NCBI GenBank assembly: GCA_900548345.1
Contig: URKA01000008.1
Coordinates: 1-64,000, forward strand
DNA length: 64,000 nucleotides
From: an uncultured Paraprevotella sp.
GTDB taxonomy: Bacteria; Bacteroidota; Bacteroidia; Bacteroidales; Bacteroidaceae
Reading direction: 5' to 3'
In this document: in pieces, positions 1 through 7,655 of the stretch
How the letters are laid out: each line of letters opens with the position of its first letter
Position numbering within the stretch: position 1 is the stretch's first letter
Made by a program: the position numbers and the translations under genes
Notes under the pieces: model-generated
Seen by the model: only the letters and a program-made list of their open reading frames with translations
What the model was told of the DNA's origin: nothing
Database searches by the model: none

Positions 1-68
1 GCTATGGTGTAATGGTAACACAACAGATTCTGGTCCTGTTTTTCCTGGTTCGAGTCCGGGTAGCCCAA
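1..68 (+). tRNA. tRNA-Gln(CTG), 5' end cut by window edge
   Basis: A cloverleaf can be drawn. The anticodon loop TTCTGGT gives anticodon CTG, which reads CAG (Gln). The T-arm is CCTGG-TTCGAGT-CCGGG. The 3' acceptor strand TAGCCCA (61-67) pairs with a 5' strand of which only GCTA is inside the window, so about three bases are missing. The discriminator is A68 and CCA is not fully encoded. Confidence 0.9.
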
Positions 69-97
69 CAGAGAAACAACGTGTGCCGGAAAGTGGG

Positions 98-183
98 ATG
101 GCACACAAGATGACACAGATTAAACAGATGGCCGCAGATTACTTTTTTCTGTAAATGAATCAAGTAAAGTCTGCGGTCATCTG
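98..183. repeat. Intergenic palindromic repeat, copy 1 (ATGGCACAC family)
   Basis: The stretch begins with ATGGCACAC and continues with tandem-like CAGAT words. It then forms an imperfect hairpin: the arm at 125-144 pairs with the arm at 162-183, with a few mismatches and one bulge. A related element with the same ATGGCACAC start lies at 14215-14327. It could act as an mRNA-end hairpin for the convergent gene on its right; that role is inferred. Confidence 0.6.
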
Positions 184-235
184 TATTTGGGGGGAGGGAG
201 ATGTACCAATCCCTCTCTCCCCTCAAAAGAGAACG

Positions 236-1240
236 CTATGTTTTGATTTGGTCTTTGGTAACCACGTTGCGTTGTGAGGTGGAAGTCTGGATGTCCCACC
301 ATTTGTTCGAGCATCGCCTGCATTCAAGGAGCGTGTGCTTGTAAGTGGTCCGTACATAATGGTCGGTTATCTTTTCGTATCTCCTATCAGGGCCACCTTG
401 GTAGTAGACAGTTCTTTTTTCAATGGTAGAGCCTGCGTATTTTTCCCTGCCTCTGTTGACGACTTCCCTAAGAATGTTGAGCTGTGAACCTCCGCATACG
501 GAACAACGGTCCCTGAAACCTGCCATAGCCCAGATGACAAGTGAGGAACTGGCCAAATAAAGGAAACGGGGAAACCATCCGTTGTAGAACTCGCAATGAT
601 AGGTGATCCATAACGAGGCATAGAAGAATAAAGGATAGACCACCAGCACGGCAAACCATTCATAAGTTGTGGACGGCATGTCTTTTTTGTCATGCCATAT
701 CTCGTAAAGAATGGCGAAAGGTAGTGACATGACGGCCGGAATCAGTATGAACATCAGGAGCAAGACGAAAAACAGCCACATCAGTGTGCGGATAAACCAC
801 CATAAATACAACCATCCGTCGGCATAAAACCAGTCCGGCATACATCCGCCGAGCCAATTGAAAAAAGAACCGATTGTAGTCATGGATATGGTAAACCAGT
901 TGTGTGTGTTGGTCAGTCCGTCTCTCATCATGTCGTGGGACGCATAGTGGTAGATATAGAATGCCAATATCAGCCCGAAAATACATTTGGCATGTTCCGG
1001 CTCTATTTTCCATTCATCTTTACCGAGACGGTCTGTAAGGGCGAAGATGAAGAATGTGACCCAGGCGGAAAACAGGTGTTCTCCCGCTGTTCTTGAGTTG
1101 CTGACCGAAAAGATATGGAAGAGATTGGCCATGGCGTGGTCGCCGCTGATGACGAGGGTGGAGATGCCGAGTGCCAGAAGGACGCTTACGATGAACCATA
1201 ACCGGCGGTGTCCGGAGAATATGTTTTTGCCTTTACTCAT
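236..1240 (-). CDS. Multi-pass membrane protein with zinc-ribbon-like C-terminus
   Basis: I do not recognise this 334-residue protein as a named family. It has about six hydrophobic segments (near residues 13-33, 55-69, 86-100, 145-182, 195-213 and 225-240), so it should sit in the inner membrane. After the last segment a soluble tail carries two CxxC pairs, C246/C249 and C307/C310, the pattern of a split zinc ribbon. The tail between them is basic. The gene lies 67 bp downstream of the transglutaminase-like gene on the same strand and is probably the last member of the operon starting near 6803. Its function is unknown. Confidence 0.75.
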   Translation of the reverse strand: MSKGKNIFSGHRRLWFIVSVLLALGISTLVISGDHAMANLFHIFSVSNSRTAGEHLFSAWVTFFIFALTDRLGKDEWKIEPEHAKCIFGLILAFYIYHYASHDMMRDGLTNTHNWFTISMTTIGSFFNWLGGCMPDWFYADGWLYLWWFIRTLMWLFFVLLLMFILIPAVMSLPFAILYEIWHDKKDMPSTTYEWFAVLVVYPLFFYASLWITYHCEFYNGWFPRFLYLASSSLVIWAMAGFRDRCSVCGGSQLNILREVVNRGREKYAGSTIEKRTVYYQGGPDRRYEKITDHYVRTTYKHTLLECRRCSNKWWDIQTSTSQRNVVTKDQIKT

Positions 1241-1307
1241 GATATGTTTTTGTTTACAGATGGTTTATTATTGTTTTTGCTGTCGACTGGTGCAGGCAGG
1301 GGCCGGA

Positions 1308-2126
1308 TTAACGCGAAGTGGGGATGAGGTATACTGTCGGCCTCACTCCGATGAACTTCTTCATGCACATGCCGATACCGGCGTTGATGTAGGTCGGGTC
1401 GCATATCGTGTAACGTTTCCCGTTCACGTTGACGCTGTTGCCGTTCACCGTCTGGTTGAAGCGTACTGCCGTGGCCAGGTGGTTGGGATAATGGAGCAGG
1501 ATGACGTCCAGCCCGACCAGGTCTTTGATGAGGTGGGCGAAGAGGATGGAGCGGTCTTCGCAGTCGCAGGCGGGGTAATGGAAACTTTCCTCGCCGAAGT
1601 TGTATTTTTCGTGGCCGAACTGTTGTTCGTCCGTCTGGTATTTGAAGCCCGTCTGCACGAAGTTGAGCAGGATGTCGGCGGCTTCCGTCTCGCTCTTGCC
1701 TCTCAGGGCGGTGCGCAGTTTCGGATAGACTTGTGAGGTGAGGCGCGGCTCCATGGGTTGCGCGGCATATACGCCCCAGTCCTGCATCATCGGATAGTCG
1801 TTATAGAAAGCCATCAGGTTGTTGTCGGTCGCGACGCTCACATTGGCTGCAGGATACCTTTCCGACATGAAAGTCCGTGCGGCGGAAGAGAGGGATGCGA
1901 ACCGGGGCGTGGAGGTCATTTGCAGGTCGATTTGCCGCGTGGCGTCTTTTATGTTCTGTTTGTAGCTGCTGACCGTTCCGCTTTGCATGCTTTTGTCCCA
2001 CACGTAGTAGCTCGTCCCGTCAATCTGGTAATAAGGGGTGTTGCAGACCACCTGTTTGAAAGGTACTATCATGCCCAGCTTGTTGCCTTGCTGACACAGC
2101 CGCACGTCGTAGCCGAACTGCGTCAT
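1308..2126 (-). pseudogene. Transglutaminase-like protein, downstream (catalytic) part of a frameshifted gene
   Basis: This frame carries the catalytic-looking half. A Cys-rich motif ACDCEDRS lies near 1560, a His in NHLATAV near 1480, and an Asp in ICDPTY near 1398. This is the Cys-His-Asp order of the transglutaminase/cysteine-protease-like superfamily. The frame is open further upstream (to 2291), but residues before about 2165 look out of frame. The protein sense continues from the adjacent 215-residue frame through a -1 shift near 2165-2180. The first internal ATG (2124-2126) is used as a nominal start. Read together, the two parts make one protein of about 500 residues. The shift could be a real mutation or a sequencing error. 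Confidence 0.65.
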
Positions 2127-2164
2127 GATATAGGTTTGCAGGATGACGGCTTCGTTGCCTTTTC

Positions 2165-2812
2165 CTAAAGTCTCTTGGCCACGGTTTCGGCCAGCCGGAG
2201 CAGGCCATAGTCGCCGAGTTGCATTTTCTCGTGCAGGCTGCGGCAGTCGGCCAGCAGTGAAGTGTAGTGGTCGCTTGACAGGAATTTCCATATCTTGCCT
2301 ACGTTCTTCTCGCTGACGCTTCCCAACGAGAAGCGCATGTCGGGACGGAAATATACGTTGCAGGTTGTGCCGTAGAAAGTAACCTTTACCTTATGGCTTG
2401 TTTGTTTGTCCGGTTCGATGGGGAAGTCGATAGGTTTCGGTTTGACGGGCTTCGGTGTCGAAACGACTTTCCCGAACGGAAGGTCTATCGGTTTGGTCGG
2501 CTTTTCCTCTTCCTTGGGTGCCACGGTAGGGGTGACGGGGTCGGGCTTTTTAGGCTGCGGCCGTCCTTTGGACAGATTATAGTTGCCCCACTTTTGGGAG
2601 AGGAGGTCGGCGAATTCCCGGTTCTTTTTGGCGCGGTAGGCTTCGAAGGCTTCCCGTTTGCTGTTCCTGTAACGGTCGAATTCCGCCCGTTTCTGTGCAC
2701 GGTATTCCTCAAAAGTGTTTTGCGCAACCGCGGGCAGTTGCGCAAAACAAATGATAATGAATGTGCAAAGAATATATTCTTTATGAATAATATTGGGATT
2801 TGTCCATTTCAT
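2165..2812 (-). pseudogene. Secreted coiled-coil/proline-rich N-terminal part of frameshifted transglutaminase-like gene
   Basis: This 215-residue frame starts with a signal peptide (hydrophobic about 13-30, ending in VAQN). A charged, Arg/Lys/Glu-rich helical stretch follows (about 32-75), then a Pro/Lys/Thr-rich linker (about 80-130), then a globular part. It stops at TAG (2165-2167) inside what looks like a continuing helix. The sequence AKRL before the stop joins naturally to LGKGNEAV in the -1 frame. No slippery heptamer is visible at the junction, which argues against programmed frameshifting. The product would be periplasmic or surface-exposed. It overlaps the downstream frame and follows the LamG lipoprotein gene by 3 bp. 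Confidence 0.65.
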
Positions 2813-2815
2813 AGA

Positions 2816-3604
2816 TTACTTTTCTAAAGTATAAATGGCATTCACTTCCGATGTACTGATGCAACGATTATAGATACGGATATTATCTATCTTCATAGGG
2901 GCAGCCCAATAATCGAACTTTCCATCGGCGTTACCTCCAATTTGCATTTTGTTGCCTTCGGCTTTAATATACCCGCTTCCTGTTACGATGTTATCAATTA
3001 GAAGTCCATCTACGTACAACGATAATAATCCATTGTCTTTATTGCCTTCATTTGTCGGGTTTGCCGTTATTGCGATGTGATGCCATCCTGTTGCTTGATA
3101 CTTTTCGAAGGGAACGGATTTGAATGTACTGTAAAAACGTCCGTCGGTGGCATACCCACCGGTATGAAGCACGATATACCCTTCTTCATTGACCCTGACT
3201 GTAGGAGAATTATAATAATTTCCGCAGATTGTGGTTATAAATGTTCCAGTCCCAAAATCTTTAACCCAAAAAGCAACAGAATACGCTTCCTGTCCTGAGA
3301 CCGGACAATATGGAATGTTTATATATTGTTCCTTGGCGCTGTTTAGAAAAATGGCTTTACCTTTTCCATTAGGGGTGTCTGTTATGTATGATGGATTGTT
3401 GAATGTCATACCGTTGTGTTTCCCAGACGTCATATCGTTTGCATTCCCTTCATCAAAAGTATAATATTGTATGAGTCCGTTTTCTATATTGATGTTGCTG
3501 ACGACATCAGGCGACGGTATTTCTTCAATAGGTTCCTCCTCTTCCTTGCAACCGACCAAACATAAAAGTCCGATAGAAGCTATTATAAAAATGTTCTTAT
3601 TCAT
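2816..3604 (-). CDS. LamG-domain lipoprotein
   Basis: The 262-residue protein has a lipoprotein signal with lipobox LVGC (Cys19), followed by an acidic KEEEE tether that is typical of surface-exported Bacteroides lipoproteins. Residues about 45-260 form a LamG/concanavalin-A-like beta-sandwich, with YYTFDEG at the start and IDNIRIYNR near the end, a fold that often binds glycans. It closely resembles the C-terminal half of the upstream 536-residue protein, with shared words such as TPNGKGKA, TICGNYY and GYIKAEGNKMQIGG, so the two are tandem paralogues. The gap to the upstream gene is 3 bp. Ligand unknown. Confidence 0.85.
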   Translation of the reverse strand: MNKNIFIIASIGLLCLVGCKEEEEPIEEIPSPDVVSNINIENGLIQYYTFDEGNANDMTSGKHNGMTFNNPSYITDTPNGKGKAIFLNSAKEQYINIPYCPVSGQEAYSVAFWVKDFGTGTFITTICGNYYNSPTVRVNEEGYIVLHTGGYATDGRFYSTFKSVPFEKYQATGWHHIAITANPTNEGNKDNGLLSLYVDGLLIDNIVTGSGYIKAEGNKMQIGGNADGKFDYWAAPMKIDNIRIYNRCISTSEVNAIYTLEK

Positions 3605-3607
3605 GGC

Positions 3608-5218
3608 TTATCTTTCAAAATTATAAATTTGTTGTACTTCTTCTGTAGTAAGCGTAACCCCATAGATTCTAAGGTTGTCGATTTTCATGGATGTTGCATA
3701 CTCCAGTCGTCCTTCTCCATCACCACCGATTTGCATTTTATTTCCTTCAGCTTTTATATATCCGCTTCCATAATTTACATTATCCACCAATATACCATCG
3801 ATATATAGATAAAGCATTTCTTTTGGACCGTTTACTGTGACCACTACATGATGCCATGCACTTGATTGTATGTATGAGATGTCGGTGGTGAATCCTTGGT
3901 AAAATCGTCCGTCGTTACAATATCCACCTGTGTGCATGACGATTTTTCCGGATTGTGATACTCTTAGAGTAGGCCCATTATAATAATTACCACAAATTGT
4001 AGAAACGATGATGCCGGACTCAAAGTCTTTGAGCCAACAGGATAAAGAATAAGTGCTTTTTCCGTTGACCAAACATGTCGGAATGTTTACATATTGTTCC
4101 TTGAGTTTATTAAGAAATAACGCTTTGCCTTTTCCATTAGGAGTTTCCGTAATAAATGTCGGTGAATTGTATAATTGTCCGTTTATATCATTCTCGTATG
4201 AATCATTGGCTGTTCCATCATCGAATGTGTAATATGCCATGAGCCCGCGGGTTACGCCAAACTTGCTATCAGAGTCTCCTGTATTAGGATTATTTCCAGT
4301 GCCTTCACTTTTGCTTGCTGTTATAGTCACAGGGATGGCACCTCCGTTGGTGTTGACATTGATGAATGCGGTGATGTCACCTTGAAGCTTGCTACGGTCC
4401 AATGTTACCGTTACGGGAGTGGCGTTACCCATTGCCGTTACGCCTGTAGTCGGTGAAACACGGAGACTGGCGTCGGTGGGAGTGGAAATGTTCCAGGTCA
4501 GGTCGCCGCCGGTTCCTACGTTTCTTACGGAGAACTGCAGGGTGGTGTACGAGGTGCCGAAATCCAAAGACGTGGGGCTGACGGTCATCTTTGTGGTCAA
4601 ATCTTGAGAATTGATATTGATATTGACAGGATAAGAATCGTTACCCACGTTTACTGTTAGTTGTGTGCTAACATCAGATGTTATAGCTCCACGGTTTACC
4701 TTTACGGTGATGGTTTGTGTGCCTTTAGCTGTAACTTGTGCGGAACTTGGTGATACTGTCAGATAAGCCGGGTATCCTGAAATACTGTATTGCAAAGTGC
4801 GATTGCTTTGGTTGGTCAAAGTAAACGTAAGTGATTCATTGTTTGGACCGAAACTAAGTGTTAATGGGGATATGTTCACAGGTGTTGACGTGGCGCCCAA
4901 CTGGAAGTCCGCGGTAGCGATTTGGCCGGCATAGACCGTGACCGACTTTGTATCGCTTTGGTAATTGTTGGCGCTGACGGAAATCGTATAGCTTCCCGGT
5001 GCCACGTCGGTAAATTCATACCTGCCGTCCGAGCCGGTGGTCTTGGAAAGACCCAACGGACTGAGGGTTACGGTTGCTCCCGGAATGGCCGTGTTGGCGT
5101 TTGTCATGTCGCTGACCAGACCGTTGATGGTGCCGGTGGTTATCTCTTCGTCTTTCGAACAATTGCTGAGGACAAGTAATCCTGTCATGCAGAGAATAAT
5201 GGAAAGAATCTTTTTCAT
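3608..5218 (-). CDS. CarboxypepD-like/BACON/LamG lipoprotein
   Basis: This 536-residue lipoprotein has a signal peptide with Cys20 (LVLSNC). A carboxypeptidase-regulatory-like beta-sandwich follows (about 31-105; GLVSDMTNANTAIPGATV). Next come two BACON/immunoglobulin-like repeats (about 112-205 and 208-300; each has a SPxxLxFG start) and a C-terminal LamG domain (about 318-535). BACON domains usually act as stalks or carbohydrate-binding spacers on Bacteroidetes surface proteins. The gene sits third in a packed minus-strand operon. The LamG-encoding part is visibly richer in A/T than the flanking genes, a sign of mosaic ancestry. Function beyond surface binding is not predictable. Confidence 0.85.
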   Translation of the reverse strand: MKKILSIILCMTGLLVLSNCSKDEEITTGTINGLVSDMTNANTAIPGATVTLSPLGLSKTTGSDGRYEFTDVAPGSYTISVSANNYQSDTKSVTVYAGQIATADFQLGATSTPVNISPLTLSFGPNNESLTFTLTNQSNRTLQYSISGYPAYLTVSPSSAQVTAKGTQTITVKVNRGAITSDVSTQLTVNVGNDSYPVNININSQDLTTKMTVSPTSLDFGTSYTTLQFSVRNVGTGGDLTWNISTPTDASLRVSPTTGVTAMGNATPVTVTLDRSKLQGDITAFINVNTNGGAIPVTITASKSEGTGNNPNTGDSDSKFGVTRGLMAYYTFDDGTANDSYENDINGQLYNSPTFITETPNGKGKALFLNKLKEQYVNIPTCLVNGKSTYSLSCWLKDFESGIIVSTICGNYYNGPTLRVSQSGKIVMHTGGYCNDGRFYQGFTTDISYIQSSAWHHVVVTVNGPKEMLYLYIDGILVDNVNYGSGYIKAEGNKMQIGGDGEGRLEYATSMKIDNLRIYGVTLTTEEVQQIYNFER

Positions 5219-5264
5219 CGTAGTTATGTGTATTAAATATGTTATACCTTATTATATATACAGT

Positions 5265-6140
5265 TTAGAATCTCATGGACAAGGCCACTCCGGCGTGCTC
5301 CGCATCGGCTACGGGGTAGAAGGCAAACCGTGGACGTGATTTCTTTACCACAACCCTTTTGGCTCCTTTTGCAGCCACGGCATCTATCAGGTTATAGACG
5401 TAGAGTGCGGCTGCCGCCCCGATACAGATGTTGCGTCCGTTTTCCCAGTTGTCTGATTTCGTGTTGTATGTCTGTGCGAAACGGGGTTGCTCTTTCATCT
5501 TCTTGTGGTAGGAAGCCCGTTGGTTCTCGCAAACGATGATTCCGGCCGCGCATACGGCTTCTCCGGCAAGTATGCAAGCTCCTTTGGCAGTGCTGCCCTT
5601 GTAGATTTGTCCCCATCCGGGGATGATGGAACGTACAAGCCCGCGTGCTCCGTATGAGGTGGTGAGCGTAATGCGGTCATCGTAGCTTCCGGCATCCGCC
5701 GCATTCTGGTCGGCTATGGTGTACAGCACATGGCAGGTATATGTACCGCCCCGGCGTTCCCAGTATTCATCGATGACGCGGCATTTCATGGAGATGGCTT
5801 TCCCTTTCTCTGTGGCGGTCATGGAAAACTCACGGTAGCTGGTATGGCTTTCGCCCTGTGTGCCCCGTTGCACGGTGGAACCGCCGCCCACGGTACTCGA
5901 TACCACCAGTCCCCGTTCATGCTCCAGACGCGTGGAGAGGTTGACCAAGGCCATCTGCCGTGCCGCCTCAAGCGAGGCTCCCATGCCTTCTGCATTGAGG
6001 AAGAAGTACGACGGCGATTTGCTTTCCGGCAATTTCTTCGTAAGCCATTGCGGCTTGATGCGTTCCGATTTCTGGACCTGTGCCGCACACGACAGTCCTG
6101 TCAGCATGCAGATAAGGCCTAACAATAAATTTCGTGTCAT
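5265..6140 (-). CDS. LPP20-like exported protein with DUF5683-type C-terminal membrane region
   Basis: The 291-residue protein starts with a signal peptide (about 1-20, possible lipobox GLSC at Cys18). An LPP20-like segment follows (about 45-150), whose helix EAARQMALVNLSTRLE matches that family's pattern of an Ala-rich helix followed by beta strands. Around residue 169 the motif IPGWGQIYKGS begins a hydrophobic part typical of DUF5683 proteins. The gene is 12 bp downstream of another LPP20-like lipoprotein gene, and the two may work together in the envelope. LPP20 proteins are outer-membrane lipoproteins of unclear role; nothing here fixes a substrate. Confidence 0.75.
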   Translation of the reverse strand: MTRNLLLGLICMLTGLSCAAQVQKSERIKPQWLTKKLPESKSPSYFFLNAEGMGASLEAARQMALVNLSTRLEHERGLVVSSTVGGGSTVQRGTQGESHTSYREFSMTATEKGKAISMKCRVIDEYWERRGGTYTCHVLYTIADQNAADAGSYDDRITLTTSYGARGLVRSIIPGWGQIYKGSTAKGACILAGEAVCAAGIIVCENQRASYHKKMKEQPRFAQTYNTKSDNWENGRNICIGAAAALYVYNLIDAVAAKGAKRVVVKKSRPRFAFYPVADAEHAGVALSMRF

Positions 6141-6152
6141 CTTGTGTCCGGC

Positions 6153-6803
6153 TTATTGTTGGTTCTTCTCGGCCCTGTAGCGTGCAAGTTCTTCCTGATA
6201 AGCTTTGCGGAACTGTTCGGCTTCGAACTGTACGCCGAGTTTCTTGTCTTCCGTCAGGATGGCACCGCCCACTTCTTCTTCCATGGAGCCGGCCATGCTG
6301 ATACATACGGTGCATTCGTAGCGTCCGTCGGCCAGCTTGTAACGTTTTGAGCAGATGATGGTGGTACGTGCGATGACCTCATCCGCAATAGAGGTGATGT
6401 CCTGTTCCACTCTTGCGCTTGATGTGGTTGCGGCGTTCTGCCTCGTTGTACTTCGGTAATTCTTCATGATGTTTGTGACCAACGACTTGATGTCCGAGGC
6501 CATTTGTGCTCTTGCATTGGTGGCGGCTATTTGTCGTGCAAAGTCCTTGTCGTAGTCGATGGCAGAGCCGTATGCTCTCAACAAGTCTCCTTCCATTTTC
6601 ATGGACTCTTTCTCGCAGTCATCAATTTCCTCTTCCACTCTTTGCTGCTGTGATGTGGCAGGTGCGGTCGGCGCGGTGTAATTGGGAGCGGTCGTGTAAT
6701 TGGGGTAAGGCTGGGCTACCGGTTGTTTGCTTTTGCATGATGTCAATGCTGAAGTGCCGGCAAGTAACAGAACGGCTACCGAAAGAAATAAATACTTCTT
6801 CAT
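6153..6803 (-). CDS. LPP20-like lipoprotein
   Basis: The 216-residue protein has a lipoprotein signal (Cys23, LTSC), then a low-complexity Pro/Thr/Ala/Tyr/Asn linker (about 28-52). The LPP20-like domain follows (about 55-185), with the helix ARQIAATNARAQMASDIKSL. The C-terminus is a charged helix. It is the first gene of the operon that runs down to 236. A -7 element TACCTTTG on the minus strand (6838-6845) lies about 35 bp ahead of the start. Its role is unknown; the linker suggests that the domain stands away from the membrane. Confidence 0.8.
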   Translation of the reverse strand: MKKYLFLSVAVLLLAGTSALTSCKSKQPVAQPYPNYTTAPNYTAPTAPATSQQQRVEEEIDDCEKESMKMEGDLLRAYGSAIDYDKDFARQIAATNARAQMASDIKSLVTNIMKNYRSTTRQNAATTSSARVEQDITSIADEVIARTTIICSKRYKLADGRYECTVCISMAGSMEEEVGGAILTEDKKLGVQFEAEQFRKAYQEELARYRAEKNQQ

Positions 6804-6837
6804 AACGAATCAAAATTAGGTGTTTAATAAACTTTCA

Positions 6838-6845
6838 CAAAGGTA
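6838..6845 (-). promoter_or_regulatory. Bacteroidetes -7 promoter element for the 6803-236 operon
   Basis: The minus-strand sequence TACCTTTG matches TAnnTTTG. No clear -33 TTTG is seen at the usual spacing. Transcription would start near 6831. Confidence 0.5.
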
Positions 6846-6969
6846 TGAAGAAAAGATAAAAAGATTTTGGGGCGGGTGTTGCCGATACCTTTTCGAATTT
6901 GTCGCCTTTTTGGATACAGTTCAGATGGTTATGGCTTATATTAAGGTTTTGTGTCAGGCGCGGCTTCGC

Positions 6970-7188
6970 TTATGACCGATGTTCGTTTGTTTGATAATCT
7001 TCCGACATTTCCTTGAAGAAGTCGTGCTGTAGGATTTTGGAAATGCGGTAAACCAAGACGGTATCCGCACTTTCCTTTTGAAACAGTTTGTATACGTTAG
7101 GGCGTGTACAGCACAATTGTCCGGCAAACCAAGTGACGGAACGTCCTTGTTCGCGGAGCGTCTTTTTAAGTGTCTTGCCGAAGTGCAT
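6970..7188 (-). CDS. Small HTH DNA-binding protein
   Basis: This protein of about 72 residues is nearly all one helix-turn-helix domain of the Cro/C1 (XRE) kind. It has the pattern SVTWFAGQLCCTRPNVYKLF followed by a recognition-helix-like stretch. Small stand-alone proteins of this type, starting MHxGK, recur in Bacteroides. ATG at 7188 is chosen because it gives that family start; an in-frame GTG at 7197 would add three residues. The start lies at the end of a strongly folded noncoding stretch (7200-7541), so the gene may be read from the promoter at 7548-7555 with a long leader. Target unknown. Confidence 0.75.
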   Translation of the reverse strand: MHFGKTLKKTLREQGRSVTWFAGQLCCTRPNVYKLFQKESADTVLVYRISKILQHDFFKEMSEDYQTNEHRS

Positions 7189-7199
7189 GCCTTTCACTG

Positions 7200-7541
7200 T
7201 TTAGGTTCGGTCTGACCCTTGGACTATCTTTGGATGTCGGTTAATGGATACGAAAAGACGTGGGTCTCTTACTTGTTGCCCGTTTAGACTTTCAGGCCTT
7301 CGCATTGCCCTCCCCAGTGAACGGACAACGCAGAAAGCCCACGCCGATATGTATATGAGACTACATGCTCCAATAGTGAAGCGTGAAGTGTATACATATC
7401 CCATGGACGTCTCGTTGTCATCTGTTCTGCTGAGTGGTCAAAGTTGCGAAGTTTGAAAGTCCAGCAACAGACGCTAAGTAAACGTCTTTCGAATATTCCC
7501 TCCCAGTGCGTGCCAGTCACTCCCGGCTTTCTGCAAGAAGG
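7200..7541 (-). ncRNA. Candidate structured noncoding RNA or long structured leader
   Basis: No convincing gene lies in this 458-bp gap, but the minus strand can fold extensively. Arms 7346-7355 and 7391-7400 are perfect 10-bp complements. Arms 7257-7267 and 7335-7345 form an 8-11 bp stem directly abutting the first, suggesting coaxial stacking. Inside it, 7302-7310 pairs with 7323-7331 (9 bp, 12-nt loop). A further AGACG/CGTCT hairpin lies nearer the 5' end. A -7 box TATATTTG sits at 7548-7555 just upstream. It lacks RNase P, tmRNA and SRP RNA hallmarks. A 6S-like RNA or a regulatory leader for the HTH gene are both possible. Confidence 0.45.
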
Positions 7542-7547
7542 TTGATG

Positions 7548-7555
7548 CAAATATA
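7548..7555 (-). promoter_or_regulatory. -7 promoter element TATATTTG
   Basis: Minus-strand TATATTTG is an exact TAnnTTTG match, placed just downstream of the DUF349 gene's terminator and just upstream of the folded region. The -33 element is not clear because the terminator hairpin occupies that position. Confidence 0.5.
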
Positions 7556-7557
7556 CG

Positions 7558-7584
7558 AAAAAAGGCCGGATGACCGGCCTTTTT
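7558..7584 (-). terminator. Intrinsic terminator of DUF349 gene (bidirectional)
   Basis: The stem GGCCGG/CCGGCC with a short loop is flanked by an A-run on one side and a T-run on the other, so it can terminate in either direction. It lies about 70 bp past the stop of the DUF349 gene. Confidence 0.85.
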
Positions 7585-7655
7585 CCCAAACATTTTTATC
7601 AGTGTGTTCCGTTCTCCTCTTTGTATGGAGTAGCTGTGCGGAACGTAGTGTCTTT

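Noticed and set aside
2160..2185. Programmed -1 ribosomal frameshift in the transglutaminase-like gene
   Set aside because: No X-XXY-YYZ slippery heptamer precedes the stop and no clear downstream pseudoknot was seen, so a mutation or sequencing error is more likely.
7200..7541. RNase P RNA, tmRNA or SRP RNA in the noncoding gap
   Set aside because: The GAAAGTCCGGGC-type RNase P core, the tRNA-like ends and tag of tmRNA, and the SRP tetraloop motif are all absent on both strands.
7201..7589. Short reading frames of 60-100 codons in the gap before the DUF349 gene
   Set aside because: They overlap each other and the stems, have no recognisable protein features, and one runs into the terminator.
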